A stretch of DNA of 64,000 bases from Clavibacter sp. VKM Ac-2872 (GCF_015351105.1 NZ_JADKRR010000001.1:1779069-1843068); one strand, 5' to 3'; positions 44,240 to 53,323 are shown, numbered from the stretch's first letter. The notes: a model not told the origin generated them from the letters alone. Numbers and translations: made by a program.

Positions 44240-45019
44240 TCACTCGGGGCGGAAGCTGCTCGTGTCGCCGACGAGGCGGAGGTGGTCGGCGGGGATCGGT
44301 TCGACGACCGCACGCGCGACCTCGGCCGCGAACTGCGAGACGTTGTAGAGGCCGCCGGACGCCTCCTTGCGCTCCTGGATGGCCTCGGGGTTCATGCGGC
44401 TGAGGAGCGTCGCGGTGATGGTCCCCTCGATCATGTCGCCGGAGACGATGACGAATCCGATGCCCCGCTCGTCGAGCTCCGGGATGAGCTCACGCAGGGC
44501 GTCCTCCCCCGCGCGCTTGCTGCGCGCGACGGCCTCGTACTCGGGCATCGTCTCGGTGGTGCGGATGAAGTGGGCCTGGTGGCTGGTGACGAAGACGACC
44601 CGGCCGCCCTCGGACAGCAGCGGCAGAGCGCTGCGCAGGACGTTCAGCTGCGCGTCGCGGTTGAGGGTCATGGCGTAGTCCTCGGCCATGCCGCTCTCCA
44701 TGCCGCCGGACGCGTTCAGGACGAGCACGTCGAGTCCGCCGAGCTCGGCGCGGACGGTCTCCATGAGGCGGTCGACGGACTCGGGATCCGTGAGGTCCGC
44801 CCCGACCGCGATGGCCTTCGTGCCGCCCTCGACCAGCTTCGCGACGAGCTTCTCCGCCCGCGCGGCCTTGTTGCGGTAGTTGACGACGACGTCGGCGCCC
44901 GCCTCGGCGAGGTACGCGACCGTGTCGGCGCCGATGCCGCGGGAGGAGCCGGTGACGAGCGCGCGGCGGCCGCGGAGCTCGTCGGGGGCGAAGGGGCGGA
45001 TCTCGTCGACGGTGCTCAC
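44240..45019 (-). CDS. Short-chain dehydrogenase/reductase
   Basis: 259 residues from GTG 45019. Classical SDR start: RALVTGSSRGIGADTVAYLAEAG (NAD(P) glycine loop) and VLVLNASGGMESG (NASG in place of NNAG). The catalytic Tyr is probably in PEYEAVARSKRAGEDAL, where Tyr, Ser and Lys are arranged Y-x(6)-K rather than the classic YxxxK; the active site is therefore uncertain. The upper catalytic Ser could be VTSHQAH. Substrate unknown. Monocistronic. Confidence 0.83.
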   Translation of the reverse strand: MSTVDEIRPFAPDELRGRRALVTGSSRGIGADTVAYLAEAGADVVVNYRNKAARAEKLVAKLVEGGTKAIAVGADLTDPESVDRLMETVRAELGGLDVLVLNASGGMESGMAEDYAMTLNRDAQLNVLRSALPLLSEGGRVVFVTSHQAHFIRTTETMPEYEAVARSKRAGEDALRELIPELDERGIGFVIVSGDMIEGTITATLLSRMNPEAIQERKEASGGLYNVSQFAAEVARAVVEPIPADHLRLVGDTSSFRPE

Positions 45020-45123
45020 AGCGGTACTCCTCCAGGGGTGCGCGCCGATGCGCGCGACGGGTCGTCCGGCGAGGGACGGGCGGGACGGGCCGCGCGGGTG
45101 GGACACACGCGGACGACCAGGAG

Positions 45124-45159
45124 AGCCTATCGCCCGCCGTCCGGGCGGTGGGCTAGGTT
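45124..45159. promoter_or_regulatory. Divergent promoters SDR / membrane protein
   Basis: TAGGCT on the minus strand (45129-45124) and TAGGTT on the plus strand (45154-45159) are placed back to back in the 174-bp gap between GTG 45019 and GTG 45194. Likely -10 boxes; the -35 elements are weak. Confidence 0.4.
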
Positions 45160-45193
45160 CGGGGCATCCGGTCCACGGAGCGAGGGAGCAGCG

Positions 45194-45511
45194 GTGACGG
45201 CCCTCCTCGACGACCACGCGTGGATCGTCTGGCTCGCGCTCATCGTCACGGCGGTCGTCGTGGAGATGCGGCGGATGGACCTGATGGGGCTCTGCGGCGG
45301 CGTCGCGGCGCTGGTGGCCCTGCTGTCCGGCCTCGTCGGCGCTCCCTGGTGGCTGCAGGCGCTCGTGGCCGTCGTGGTGGCGGTCGCCCTGCTGCGGCTG
45401 GCACGCCCGGCCCTGCTCCGCGCTCTCCCGGTCGAGGGGCCCCGAGCGGGCGACGACCCCGGAGCGGGCGACCCGTCGGCCGTGCCCGCCGACGACGACC
45501 GACCCGCGTGA
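45194..45511 (+). CDS. Small two-helix membrane protein
   Basis: 105 residues from GTG 45194, with GAGGGAGC 5-8 nt upstream. Two hydrophobic segments (DHAWIVWLALIVTAVVVEM and ALVALLSGLVGAPWWLQALVAVVVAVALL) are followed by a polar, Asp/Pro-rich tail. The arrangement recalls the membrane half of NfeD-like proteins, but the OB-fold part is missing, so I assign no function. Its stop overlaps the GDPD gene start (GTGA). Confidence 0.7.
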   Translation: MTALLDDHAWIVWLALIVTAVVVEMRRMDLMGLCGGVAALVALLSGLVGAPWWLQALVAVVVAVALLRLARPALLRALPVEGPRAGDDPGAGDPSAVPADDDRPA

Positions 45512-46296
45512 GACCCCGCGCGTGGTTCTCCGGCGACGTGCCCCGCGTGCTCGCCCACCGCGGATGGACCGGATCGGGCGCCGTGGAGAACACGCTCGAC
45601 GCCTTCCGCGCGGCGTGGGAGCTCGGCGTCACCCACCTCGAGACCGACGTGCGCGTCACGGCGGACGGCGTGTGCGTCCTCTGGCACGACGCCGACCTCC
45701 GGCGCCTGACGGGCCGCCGAGCACGTGTCCGGGACGTCACGCTCGCGGAGCTGCGCGCGATCGACCTCGGATCCGGCGCGCGCGTCGCCACCCTCGGGGA
45801 GCTGCTCGCGGCCCTGCCCGACGCGCGGCTGAACGTCGACGTCAAGGGTCGGGACGCCCCGGCGGCCGCCGCCCGGGCGATCCGCGACGCCCACGCCGTC
45901 GAGCGCGTGCTCGTCACGTCGTTCTCGGGCTCCCGGCGGCGGCGCGCGCTGGCCCTCCTCCCCGGCGCGGCCACGTCCGCGGACGCGGGTCGCCTCGTCC
46001 TCGCGGTCCTCGGCGCGCGGCTCGCGCTCGCACCGGTGGTCCGCGTGGCCCTCCACGGCGTCGACGCCGTCCAGATGCCCTGTCGGGTGCTCGGGATCCG
46101 CACCGTCTCCCCCGCGATGGTCGCGCGGCTCGCCCGCGCCGTCCGCGAGGTCCACGTCTGGACGGTGGACGACCCCGACGAGATGATCCGCCTGGTCAGG
46201 GCGGGGATCCACGGCGTCGTGACTGACCGGCCCGATCTCGCGCTCGCCGCCATCGGCGGCAGGGACTGGGATTCGCCTGGGAACCGGGAGTCCTGA
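45508..46296 (+). CDS. Glycerophosphodiester phosphodiesterase
   Basis: 262 residues. GDPD-family barrel: LAHRGWTGSGAVENTLDAF (catalytic His, Glu), THLETDVRVTADGVCVLWHDADL (Glu, Asp, second His), LNVDVKG (Glu position replaced by Asp in this strand), and VHVWTVDDPDEMIRLVRAGIHGVVTDRPDL at the C-terminus. It hydrolyses glycerophosphodiesters to glycerol-3-phosphate and an alcohol. Cytoplasmic, no signal peptide. Co-translated with the small membrane protein. Confidence 0.9.
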   Translation: MRPRAWFSGDVPRVLAHRGWTGSGAVENTLDAFRAAWELGVTHLETDVRVTADGVCVLWHDADLRRLTGRRARVRDVTLAELRAIDLGSGARVATLGELLAALPDARLNVDVKGRDAPAAAARAIRDAHAVERVLVTSFSGSRRRRALALLPGAATSADAGRLVLAVLGARLALAPVVRVALHGVDAVQMPCRVLGIRTVSPAMVARLARAVREVHVWTVDDPDEMIRLVRAGIHGVVTDRPDLALAAIGGRDWDSPGNRES

Positions 46297-46356
46297 GAAA
46301 GGATCCTCACAGCCGCACGGTTTACAACGGGGAGTGCATCGCGAGAGGAGACCACC

Positions 46357-46722
46357 ATGGCAGATCGCAGCTTGCGCGGGATGCGGCTCGGGTCCACGAG
46401 CCTGCAGAGCGAGGAGGGCGTCAGCTTCTCCCCCCGGCAGAGGAAGACGTACCGCACCACCGACGGCACCACGTTCGAGGTCGTGTTCTCGGCCGACGCC
46501 GAGGTCCCCGAGGTGTGGGAGTCGCCGAAGAGCGGCCTCGAGGGACGCCTCCTCGACGCCGAGGGCGCGCCCGTCGCCCACGACGAGGTCGAGGCGAAGG
46601 TCCCCCGGAGCCACTGGGACATGCTGCTCGAGCGCCGGACGCGCGCCGAGCTGGAGGAGCTCCTCGAGGAGCGCCTCGCCACCCTCCGCGCGCGGCGCGG
46701 TCAGCACCGCATCGGCGCCTGA
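46357..46722 (+). CDS. rbpA: RNA polymerase-binding protein RbpA
   Basis: 121 residues. RbpA is an actinobacterial activator that ties the principal sigma factor to RNA polymerase and helps form open complexes. The N-terminal tail ADRSLRGMRLGSTSLQSEEG, core TDGTTFEVVFSADAEVPEVWESPKSG and C-terminal sigma-interaction region SHWDMLLERRTRAELEELLEERL are present. The zinc-site Cys of Streptomyces RbpA are absent (Ser in WESPKSG), as in the zinc-free forms. Good ribosome-binding site GAGAGGAG. Ends at a strong terminator. Confidence 0.95.
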   Translation: MADRSLRGMRLGSTSLQSEEGVSFSPRQRKTYRTTDGTTFEVVFSADAEVPEVWESPKSGLEGRLLDAEGAPVAHDEVEAKVPRSHWDMLLERRTRAELEELLEERLATLRARRGQHRIGA

Positions 46723-46753
46723 CCCGACCCCTCCGCTCGCGAACCGCACGACC

Positions 46754-46788
46754 AGGAGCACCCCTCGGCAGCGCCGGGGGGTGCTCCT
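46754..46788. terminator. Bidirectional terminator rbpA / lnt
   Basis: AGGAGCACCCCTCGGC (46754-46769) pairs with GCCGGGGGGTGCTCCT (46773-46788), 16 bp with one G-U pair and a 3-nt loop, between convergent genes. Confidence 0.82.
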
Positions 46789-46809
46789 CTGCGTGCGGGT
46801 GGTGGCCGG

Positions 46810-48408
46810 TCAGCGGGCGGCGCGGCGGCCGCGGCGCCCGAGCGCGATGCCCGCCACCGCCAGTGCTCCGAGGCCGAGCCCGGACACGAGCCACTCGATG
46901 TCGCGCCCGACGAGGATCGCCGGGGTGACGACGTCGGCGGTCGGCACGTCGACCACCATCGACCCGGCGGTGAACCACGGCAGCCGGTCGAGGTCGCGGC
47001 CGTCGGGTCCGACGATCGCGCTGGTCCCGACGGTCGAGATGTTGACGACGCTGCGGCCGGTCTCGAGCGCGCGCATCCGGGCGATCGCCAGCTGCTGCAC
47101 GCTCTCGTCCGTGCGACCGAAGTCGGCGTTGTTGGACTGGGCGAGGATGAGGCCGGCGCCCTCGTGGACCATGTCGGTCGTCAGCTGGTCGTCGACGATG
47201 TCGAAGCAGATGGCGATCCCGGCCGTCACCCCGGCGACGTCCATCACCTGGTCCGTGGTGCCCGGCGTGTACTCGCGCTGGATGAGGCCGATGAGGTCGG
47301 GGGCGAACGGCTCCCAGAACGCGCGGTCGGGCACGTACTCGCCGAACGGGACGGGGTGCTTCTTGTCGTAGTGGTCGGTCGCCCCTCCCCCCGTCCACAC
47401 GAGCGACTCGTTGTAGTAGCGGCCGTCGCGCTCGGTGACGGTGCCCACGACGAGCGGGGCGCCGAGCCGCGCGACCACGCGGTCGAGCGCCGCGGCGGAG
47501 CCCGGGTCGCGCAGCGGATCCGCGTCGGCCGCGTTCTCGGGCCAGACCACCATGTCGACGCCGGCGTCCGCGGGGATCTCCGCGGTCGCGGCGAGGTGCG
47601 CGCGGAGGATGTCGCCGTAGCGCGCGCCGTCGAAGTACCCGGCCTTCGCGTTCCCCTGCACGGCGGCGACGCGCGTGCTCCCCGTCGTCGTCACGGGGAA
47701 CGCGGGCACGACGAGCACGAGGGCGACGGCGATCCCCGCGACGAGCGCGCGGGACCCTCGCCGCACGCGCTCCTCCGCCGCGAGCTCCAGGAGCAGGGCC
47801 ACGAGCAGGACGAGCAGGAACGACAGGCCGGAGACGCCGAGCCAGGTCACGAGGTGCGCGAACGGGCTCTCCGACTGGGACAGCGACACCCGACCCCATG
47901 CGAATCCGCCGTAGGGCCAGACCGCGGAGATCGCCTCGCGCGCGGTCCAGAGCCCCGCGACCGCCACCGGCAGGAGGATCACGCGCCCGGCGACCGTGGG
48001 GAACGCGCGCGGGATCCAGCGGGTCGCCGTCGCGATGGCGACCGCCCCGACGGCGACGAACAGCGATTCCAGGGCCGACAGCGCGATCCACGGCACGGGC
48101 CCCAGGTACAGCGACGCCCACTCGATGTGGGTGAGGTAGAACGCCAGCCCGGCCACGAGACCGATGAGGAACGCCGGCCCCGCCCGCCGGCCCCGCAGCG
48201 CGAGCAGCACGAGCGCGATCCCCGGGAAGACGAGCGGCCACAGCCCGCGGTCGGGGAACGCGGCGTCCAGGACGGGCCCGGACGCGGCGGCCGCCAGGAG
48301 CGCGCCCCACAGCGGCAGCGGCGGACGGATCGGCTCCGCGTCCGCGAGCGCGATCAGGGGCGCGGGGACGCGCCGCTCCCGCCGGGGAGCCCGGTCGAGC
48401 GCGGTCAC
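46810..48408 (-). CDS. lnt: Apolipoprotein N-acyltransferase
   Basis: 532 residues from GTG 48408. About seven N-terminal membrane helices are followed by a nitrilase-like domain: MVVWPENAAD (catalytic Glu), YDKKHPVPFGEYVPDR (Lys), GIAICFDIVDDQL (Cys nucleophile) and AQSNNADFGRTDE. A last C-terminal helix (WLVSGLGLGALAVAGIALG) anchors it. It adds the third acyl chain to lipoproteins at the outer face of the membrane. The start overlaps the helY stop as GTGA. Confidence 0.93.
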   Translation of the reverse strand: MTALDRAPRRERRVPAPLIALADAEPIRPPLPLWGALLAAAASGPVLDAAFPDRGLWPLVFPGIALVLLALRGRRAGPAFLIGLVAGLAFYLTHIEWASLYLGPVPWIALSALESLFVAVGAVAIATATRWIPRAFPTVAGRVILLPVAVAGLWTAREAISAVWPYGGFAWGRVSLSQSESPFAHLVTWLGVSGLSFLLVLLVALLLELAAEERVRRGSRALVAGIAVALVLVVPAFPVTTTGSTRVAAVQGNAKAGYFDGARYGDILRAHLAATAEIPADAGVDMVVWPENAADADPLRDPGSAAALDRVVARLGAPLVVGTVTERDGRYYNESLVWTGGGATDHYDKKHPVPFGEYVPDRAFWEPFAPDLIGLIQREYTPGTTDQVMDVAGVTAGIAICFDIVDDQLTTDMVHEGAGLILAQSNNADFGRTDESVQQLAIARMRALETGRSVVNISTVGTSAIVGPDGRDLDRLPWFTAGSMVVDVPTADVVTPAILVGRDIEWLVSGLGLGALAVAGIALGRRGRRAAR

Positions 48409-50876
48409 ACCGACGAGTACGCGACGATGCCGCGCCGGATGCTGTCGAGCGCCGTGCGGGCGTTCCGGGACACGGGGCCGTCGGCCACGATCGAGAGCTG
48501 GTCGAGCAGGTCGATCGTCTGCTTCGTCCAGCGCACGAAGTCGCCGGCCGCGAGGTCGGCCTCGTCGAGCACGGCGTCGAGGCTGCCGCCGCGCGCCCAG
48601 CGGTGCATCGGCGCGCAGAGGCCGGTCGAGAGCGGATCCGTCGTCGGCAGGCGGCGCTCGCGCTCCACGTCGTCGAGACGTGACCAGATCTCCTCCGTGC
48701 GCTCGAGCGCCGCGCGGAATGCGCCGCGCGGGAGGTTGCGGTCGTTGCGGTCGCCCTCGTCCCGGCGCGGCTGGTAGACCAGCGAGGCGGCCATGGCGGC
48801 GAGGGCGGCGGGATCGAGGTCCACCCACACCTGCGTGCGCAGGCACTCCGCGATGAGGAGGTCGCGGTCGCCGTAGATGCGCTTGAGCATCCGTCCGTTG
48901 GGCGTCGGCGCGACCTGGCCGTCCGTGGCGCGCTTGAGGTAGCCGAGCGACAGCAGCAGCTCGGTGACGCGGTCGAAGACCTTGGCCACCGCGTTGGTGC
49001 GGGTGCGGATCTGCTGGCCGAGCGCATCCGTCTGCCGCTTGAGGCGCCACCAGCGCTCCGCCCAGCGTGCGTGCGACTCGCGGTCCTTGCAGGCGTGGCA
49101 GGGGTGCGCCTTCATCCGACGGCGGAGGTCGGTCAGCTGGCGCTGCCGCTTGTCCCGCTCGCCGTGCTGGCCCGGCTGCTGCATGTCGGCGCGGGCCGCG
49201 GTGGCGCGCTCCAGGTCGCTGAGCTCGCGACGGAGGCCGGAGTACTCGCGGAAGTCGCCGAGGTGGCAGACCATGGCCTTCTCGTAGCCGGCCAGCGACT
49301 CCTCCTGCGTCCGGACCTTGCGCGCGAGGTCGACGACCGCGCGGTCGGCCTGGAACTGGGCGAACGACGACTCGAGCACCTCGCGCGTGCGCTCCCGGCC
49401 GAACTGGTCGATGAGGTTCACGGCCATGTTGTAGGTGGGCCGGAAGCTCGAGTTGAGGGGGTAGGTGCGACGGGACGCGAGCGAGGCGACGGCCTGCGGA
49501 TCCAGCCCGTCCTTCCACTGGATGACCGCGTGGCCCTCGACGTCGATGCCGCGCCGGCCCGCGCGACCGGTCAGCTGCGTGTACTCCCCCGGCGTGAGCG
49601 GCACGCGCGCCTCGCCGTTGAACTTCTCCAGCTGCTCCAGCACGACCGTGCGGGCGGGCATGTTGATCCCGAGCGCGAGCGTCTCCGTGGCGAAGACGGC
49701 CTTCACGAGCTTGCGCTGGAACAGCTCCTCGACGACCTCCTTGAAGGCGGGGAGCATGCCGGCGTGGTGGGCGGCGACGCCCCGCTCGAGGCCCTCGAGC
49801 CACTCCCAGTAGCCGAGGACGGCGAGGTCCTCGTCGCGCAGGGTGCGGCAGCGCTCCTCCACGACGGCGCGGATCTCGTCGCGCTCGTGCGCGTGCGTGA
49901 GCCGGACGCCCGCTCGCAGCACCTGCTTCACGGCGGCGTCGCAGCCCGCGCGGCTGAAGATGAAGAAGATGGCCGGGAGCAGGTTCCGCTCCTCGAGGAG
50001 GGCGACCACCTCGGGCCGGTCCATGCGGCCGCGGTCCCACGGACCGGGTGCACGCCTGCCGGATCCGCCGCCCGCGCCGGTGCGGCCTCGCGCGTGCCCC
50101 TGGCCGCCGCGCACGCGCACGGCCTCGCGTCCGCCGCCATGCGTCATGCGCACCAGCTCGGGGTTGACGCGGTGCGTCGCGGCGAGGCCCGACGAGTCGA
50201 AGAGGTCGACCATGCGGTGCCGCACGATCACATGCTGCTCGAGGGGCACGGGCCGCTCCTCCGAGACGATCACGTCCGTCTCGCCGCGCACGGCCTGCAA
50301 CCAGTCGCCGAACTCCTCGGCGTTGGACACGGTGGCGCTCAGCGAGATCATCCGCACGGTCTGCGGGAGGTGGATGATGACCTCCTCCCACACGGCGCCG
50401 CGGAAGCGGTCGGCCAGGTAGTGCACCTCGTCCATGATCACGAAGGCGAGGTCGCGGAGCAGGTCGGAGTCGGCGTAGAGCATGTTGCGCAGCACCTCGG
50501 TCGTCATGACGACGATGCGCGCGCGGCTGTTGACGTTGGTGTCGCCCGTGAGGAGGCCCACCTCGTCGGGGCCGTACTCGGCCACGAGCTCCGCGTACTT
50601 CTGGTTGCTGAGCGCCTTCATCGGGGCCGTGTAGAAGATCTTGGCGCTCGGCCGCTGCATCGCGAGGTACACCGCGAACTCCGCCACGATCGTCTTCCCG
50701 GCGCCCGTCGGCGCCGCCACGAGCACGCTGCGCCCGTTCTCGAGCGACTCGGCGGCGGCGCGCTGGAAGGGGTCGAGATCGAAGCGCAGTCCGCTCGCGA
50801 AGGACTCGAGGAGCGGCAGGCTGCGGCGGCTGCGGGAGGCCGCGTAGCGTTCCGCGGGCGAGAGCTGGTCTGTCAC
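48405..50876 (-). CDS. helY: DEVH-box RNA helicase, Ski2/Mtr4-like (HelY)
   Basis: 823 residues from GTG 50876. Superfamily 2 helicase: Walker A VLVAAPTGAGKTIVAEFA (motif I), APMKALSNQKY (Ia), MDEVHYLADRFRG (II), ISLSATVSNAEEFG (III), IFFIFSRAGCDAAVKQ, and TGRAGRRGIDVEGHAV (VI). The C-terminal half is the Ski2-type helical region with CHACKDRE. In Mycobacterium helY ends the pafBC-tatAC block, as here. RNA unwinding or quality control is the likely role. Confidence 0.93.
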   Translation of the reverse strand: MTDQLSPAERYAASRSRRSLPLLESFASGLRFDLDPFQRAAAESLENGRSVLVAAPTGAGKTIVAEFAVYLAMQRPSAKIFYTAPMKALSNQKYAELVAEYGPDEVGLLTGDTNVNSRARIVVMTTEVLRNMLYADSDLLRDLAFVIMDEVHYLADRFRGAVWEEVIIHLPQTVRMISLSATVSNAEEFGDWLQAVRGETDVIVSEERPVPLEQHVIVRHRMVDLFDSSGLAATHRVNPELVRMTHGGGREAVRVRGGQGHARGRTGAGGGSGRRAPGPWDRGRMDRPEVVALLEERNLLPAIFFIFSRAGCDAAVKQVLRAGVRLTHAHERDEIRAVVEERCRTLRDEDLAVLGYWEWLEGLERGVAAHHAGMLPAFKEVVEELFQRKLVKAVFATETLALGINMPARTVVLEQLEKFNGEARVPLTPGEYTQLTGRAGRRGIDVEGHAVIQWKDGLDPQAVASLASRRTYPLNSSFRPTYNMAVNLIDQFGRERTREVLESSFAQFQADRAVVDLARKVRTQEESLAGYEKAMVCHLGDFREYSGLRRELSDLERATAARADMQQPGQHGERDKRQRQLTDLRRRMKAHPCHACKDRESHARWAERWWRLKRQTDALGQQIRTRTNAVAKVFDRVTELLLSLGYLKRATDGQVAPTPNGRMLKRIYGDRDLLIAECLRTQVWVDLDPAALAAMAASLVYQPRRDEGDRNDRNLPRGAFRAALERTEEIWSRLDDVERERRLPTTDPLSTGLCAPMHRWARGGSLDAVLDEADLAAGDFVRWTKQTIDLLDQLSIVADGPVSRNARTALDSIRRGIVAYSSV

Positions 50877-50885
50877 GATGCCGCC

Positions 50886-50891
50886 ATCCTA
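50886..50891 (-). promoter_or_regulatory. -10 element upstream of helY-lnt
   Basis: TAGGAT on the minus strand ends 9 nt before GTG 50876. It would give a 2-3-nt leader, nearly leaderless. This suggests helY has its own promoter downstream of the tatC terminator. Confidence 0.45.
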
Positions 50892-50927
50892 GGCTCCGGA
50901 TCCGGGCGCCGGCCGGGCGCGGACGCG

Positions 50928-50959
50928 ACGACGCCCGCCCCTCGCGGGACGGGCGTCGT
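50928..50959 (-). terminator. Terminator after tatC
   Basis: ACGACGCCCG (50928-50937) pairs with CGGGCGTCGT (50950-50959); CCC/GGG extends the stem past one bulged base. Loop CTCGC. It separates tatAC from helY. Confidence 0.7.
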
Positions 50960-50971
50960 GGTCGGCTCGGG

Positions 50972-51775
50972 TCAGGACAGCAGGTCGTCCGTCATCGCCG
51001 CGGCCTTGCGCGCGCGCCGCCGGTCGTTGAGCAGCGAGATGCCCGCGGCCACCAGGTACAGCACCGTCATCGGCACGGCCAGCAGGAACATCGACATGAC
51101 GTCGGCGGCCGGCGTGGCGATGGCGCAGAACAGGATGATGAGCAGGATGGCGATGCGCCACGACTTGATGATCGTCGCGCCGCTCAGGATCCCCATGAAG
51201 TTGAACAGCACGAGGAACACCGGCAGCACGAACGCGATGCCCACCGCGAAGACGAGCTTGAGCACGAAGTCGAAGTACTCGCGGGCCGTGATGAAGGACG
51301 AGTCGCCGGCGCCCGCGAACTGCGTGAGCAGCGCGACGATGTGCGGCAGCACGAACCACCCGGCAGCGCAGCCCGCGAGGAACAGCGGCACGGCGGAGAA
51401 GAAGAAGCCGAACGTGTAGCGGCGCTCGGTCTTCGTGAGGCCGGGGACCAGGAACGCGAACACCTGGTACAGCCATACGGGGCTCGAGATGATGAGGCCC
51501 ACATAGAGCGCGATCTGCAGGCGCAGGTCGAAGGCGGAGGTGATGGTGGGGAAGTTGAGGCTGGCGTTGCGCCCCTGCTCCGCGTTGATGGTCTCGATCG
51601 GCTGGCGGAGCGCCTCCAGGACGAACGAGGAGAGGATCCAGCCCACGACCATCGCGAGGATGATGGCCACGCCCGCGATGAACAGCCGCTTCTTGAGCTC
51701 CAGCAGGTGCTGGACGAGGGACATGCGTCCCTCCGCGTCGCGCTTCTTCTGGCGGGGACGCTCGGTGGTGCTCAC
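50972..51775 (-). CDS. tatC: Sec-independent protein translocase TatC
   Basis: 267 residues from GTG 51775. Six membrane helices; the N-terminal signature is MSLVQHLLELKKRLFIAGVA (twin-arginine signal receptor region, with Glu) and FAFLVPGLTKTERRYTFGF follows. It recognises Arg-Arg signal peptides of folded proteins. It lies 3 bp from tatA. The xylanases upstream have Arg-rich signals but not a clear twin-Arg motif. Confidence 0.95.
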   Translation of the reverse strand: MSTTERPRQKKRDAEGRMSLVQHLLELKKRLFIAGVAIILAMVVGWILSSFVLEALRQPIETINAEQGRNASLNFPTITSAFDLRLQIALYVGLIISSPVWLYQVFAFLVPGLTKTERRYTFGFFFSAVPLFLAGCAAGWFVLPHIVALLTQFAGAGDSSFITAREYFDFVLKLVFAVGIAFVLPVFLVLFNFMGILSGATIIKSWRIAILLIILFCAIATPAADVMSMFLLAVPMTVLYLVAAGISLLNDRRRARKAAAMTDDLLS

Positions 51776-51778
51776 GGA

Positions 51779-52135
51779 TCAGGCGCGGGGGCGGGAGTCC
51801 CCGCCGTCGCGCGGGGAGTCGTAGCGCGGGGCGTCGTAGCGAGGCTCGTCGACGCGGGACTCGCCGGGGCGCACGTAGTCGCGCGGGGCGGCGTCGCGGG
51901 GACGGTCGCGGTCGTCCGCTCGGTAGCGGTCGTCGTCGCGGCGCCGGTCCTCGTCGCGGAGGTCGTCGCGGCGATCCGTGCCGCTCTCCTCCTTCATGGT
52001 CTTCACCTCGCCCTTGAAGATGCGCATGGACTGGCCGACGCTCTTGGCGAGGGCGGGCAGCTTCGTGGAACCGAAGAGCAGCACGATGACGACGAGGATG
52101 ATGACGAGGTGCCATCCGGTCAGGTTTCCGAGCAT
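51779..52135 (-). CDS. tatA: Sec-independent protein translocase TatA
   Basis: 118 residues from ATG 52135 (GTG 52144 would add three residues). One N-terminal helix, GWHLVIILVVIVLLFGSTKLP, then the amphipathic helix ALAKSVGQSMRIFKGEVKTM. The tail, from about residue 55, is a charged Arg/Asp repeat (YDAPRYDSPRD) and probably disordered. TatA oligomerises to form the passage. AAGGA precedes the starts. Confidence 0.93.
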   Translation of the reverse strand: MLGNLTGWHLVIILVVIVLLFGSTKLPALAKSVGQSMRIFKGEVKTMKEESGTDRRDDLRDEDRRRDDDRYRADDRDRPRDAAPRDYVRPGESRVDEPRYDAPRYDSPRDGGDSRPRA

Positions 52136-52333
52136 GTGGTTCACGTTCCTTCAGGTCGGGGGCCGGACAGTCGTTGTCGGGATCCGAGACGAGTCTACCG
52201 TCGGGACCCGCCAGGACACCCTGCGCGGCATTGCGGTTCACCCGGAGTTCCGCTGGGCGGACCACTGGTCCGCGGGGCGTCGTCCCGATGCCGGGTCTTC
52301 GGAGCCCGGTCGAGCGCCGCTCGGTGCCGCGGC
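52136..52333. other. Gap upstream of tatA
   Basis: 198 bases without a gene. TAGACT on the minus strand (52197-52192) may be the -10 of the tatA-tatC transcript, giving a leader of about 50 nt. No terminator-like hairpin is clear after the pafC stop. Confidence 0.35.
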
Positions 52334-53323
52334 TCAGTCGGCGTCGTCGTAGGCGGCCTCGGCGCGCTCGGCCCACTCGGTCACGGCGGCCCGCGCCTCA
52401 GGTGGCGATGTGACGACCACGACGCCCGCCATGCCCGCCACCAGGCGCACGAGCCCCTGGTAGTGGGCGACGCGGACGGTGACCGCGACGCGGCCCGGCC
52501 GTCCCGCGAGGGGCTCCGGCCGCTCGTCCCCGACGAAGTCCCCCAGGAGCGGCAGCGCCGACTCCTGGACCTCGAGGGTCACGCGCAGGTCGTCGGGGCT
52601 CGGCTCGAAGAGGGTGTCGCCGAGCACCACGTCCTGCGGCCGGTGCTCCGGCGGGAGGTCGGTGACGACGAGCTCGTCGAGGCGGTCGAGGCGGAACGTG
52701 CGGACGGCCCCGCGGGCCAGGTCCCAGCCGCGCAGGTACCAGTCCTCGTCCATCGACTCCAGGCGGAGCGGATCCACGACGCGGCGTTCCGTGCCGCCTC
52801 GGGGGCTGCGGTAGTCGAACTCGACGCGCCGCTCGTCCGCGATGGCGCGACGCAGGTCGTCGCGGGTGCCGTCGCCCGCCCCAGCCGCGACGGCGACCTG
52901 GCTGGGGCTCGCCGAGGAACCGCGCGCCAGCTTCGCCATGAGCTGGCCGACGAGGTCGAGATCGCTCGCGTCCGCCTGGGAGGAGACGTACTGGAGCCCG
53001 GCGATCAGCGCCGCCGCCTCCCGGGCGGAGAAGCGCGGGGAGTCGTCGATGGCCACCATGTGGGTGATGACGATCTGGTCGTTGTCCTCGAAGTCGTCCC
53101 ACGCGATGTCGAACAGGTCGCCGTGCTGGTACGAGGCGGTGGATCCGGGGACGCCCGACACGGCGATGAGGCGCACGGCCTGGCGGATCTGCTCGGGCGG
53201 CACCCGGAAGTGCGCGGCCGCCTGGCTGACGCTGACGCGTCCATGGTCGGTGAGGTACGGCACGAGCGCCAGCAGGAACGCCAGCTTGTCCTGCGCCTGG
53301 AGCGGCGCGGCGCGGTCGGTCAT
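52334..53323 (-). CDS. pafC: WYL-domain transcriptional regulator PafC
   Basis: 329 residues from ATG 53323, which overlaps the pafB stop as ATGA. An N-terminal winged helix (VSVSQAAAHFRVPPEQIRQAVRLIAVSG) is followed by a WYL domain, VEFDYRSPRGGTERRVVDPLRL and DWYLRGWDLARGAVRTFRLDRL. PafB and PafC together activate the LexA-independent DNA-damage response in mycobacteria; the WYL domain senses a ligand (single-stranded DNA or nucleotides are candidates). Confidence 0.93.
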   Translation of the reverse strand: MTDRAAPLQAQDKLAFLLALVPYLTDHGRVSVSQAAAHFRVPPEQIRQAVRLIAVSGVPGSTASYQHGDLFDIAWDDFEDNDQIVITHMVAIDDSPRFSAREAAALIAGLQYVSSQADASDLDLVGQLMAKLARGSSASPSQVAVAAGAGDGTRDDLRRAIADERRVEFDYRSPRGGTERRVVDPLRLESMDEDWYLRGWDLARGAVRTFRLDRLDELVVTDLPPEHRPQDVVLGDTLFEPSPDDLRVTLEVQESALPLLGDFVGDERPEPLAGRPGRVAVTVRVAHYQGLVRLVAGMAGVVVVTSPPEARAAVTEWAERAEAAYDDAD

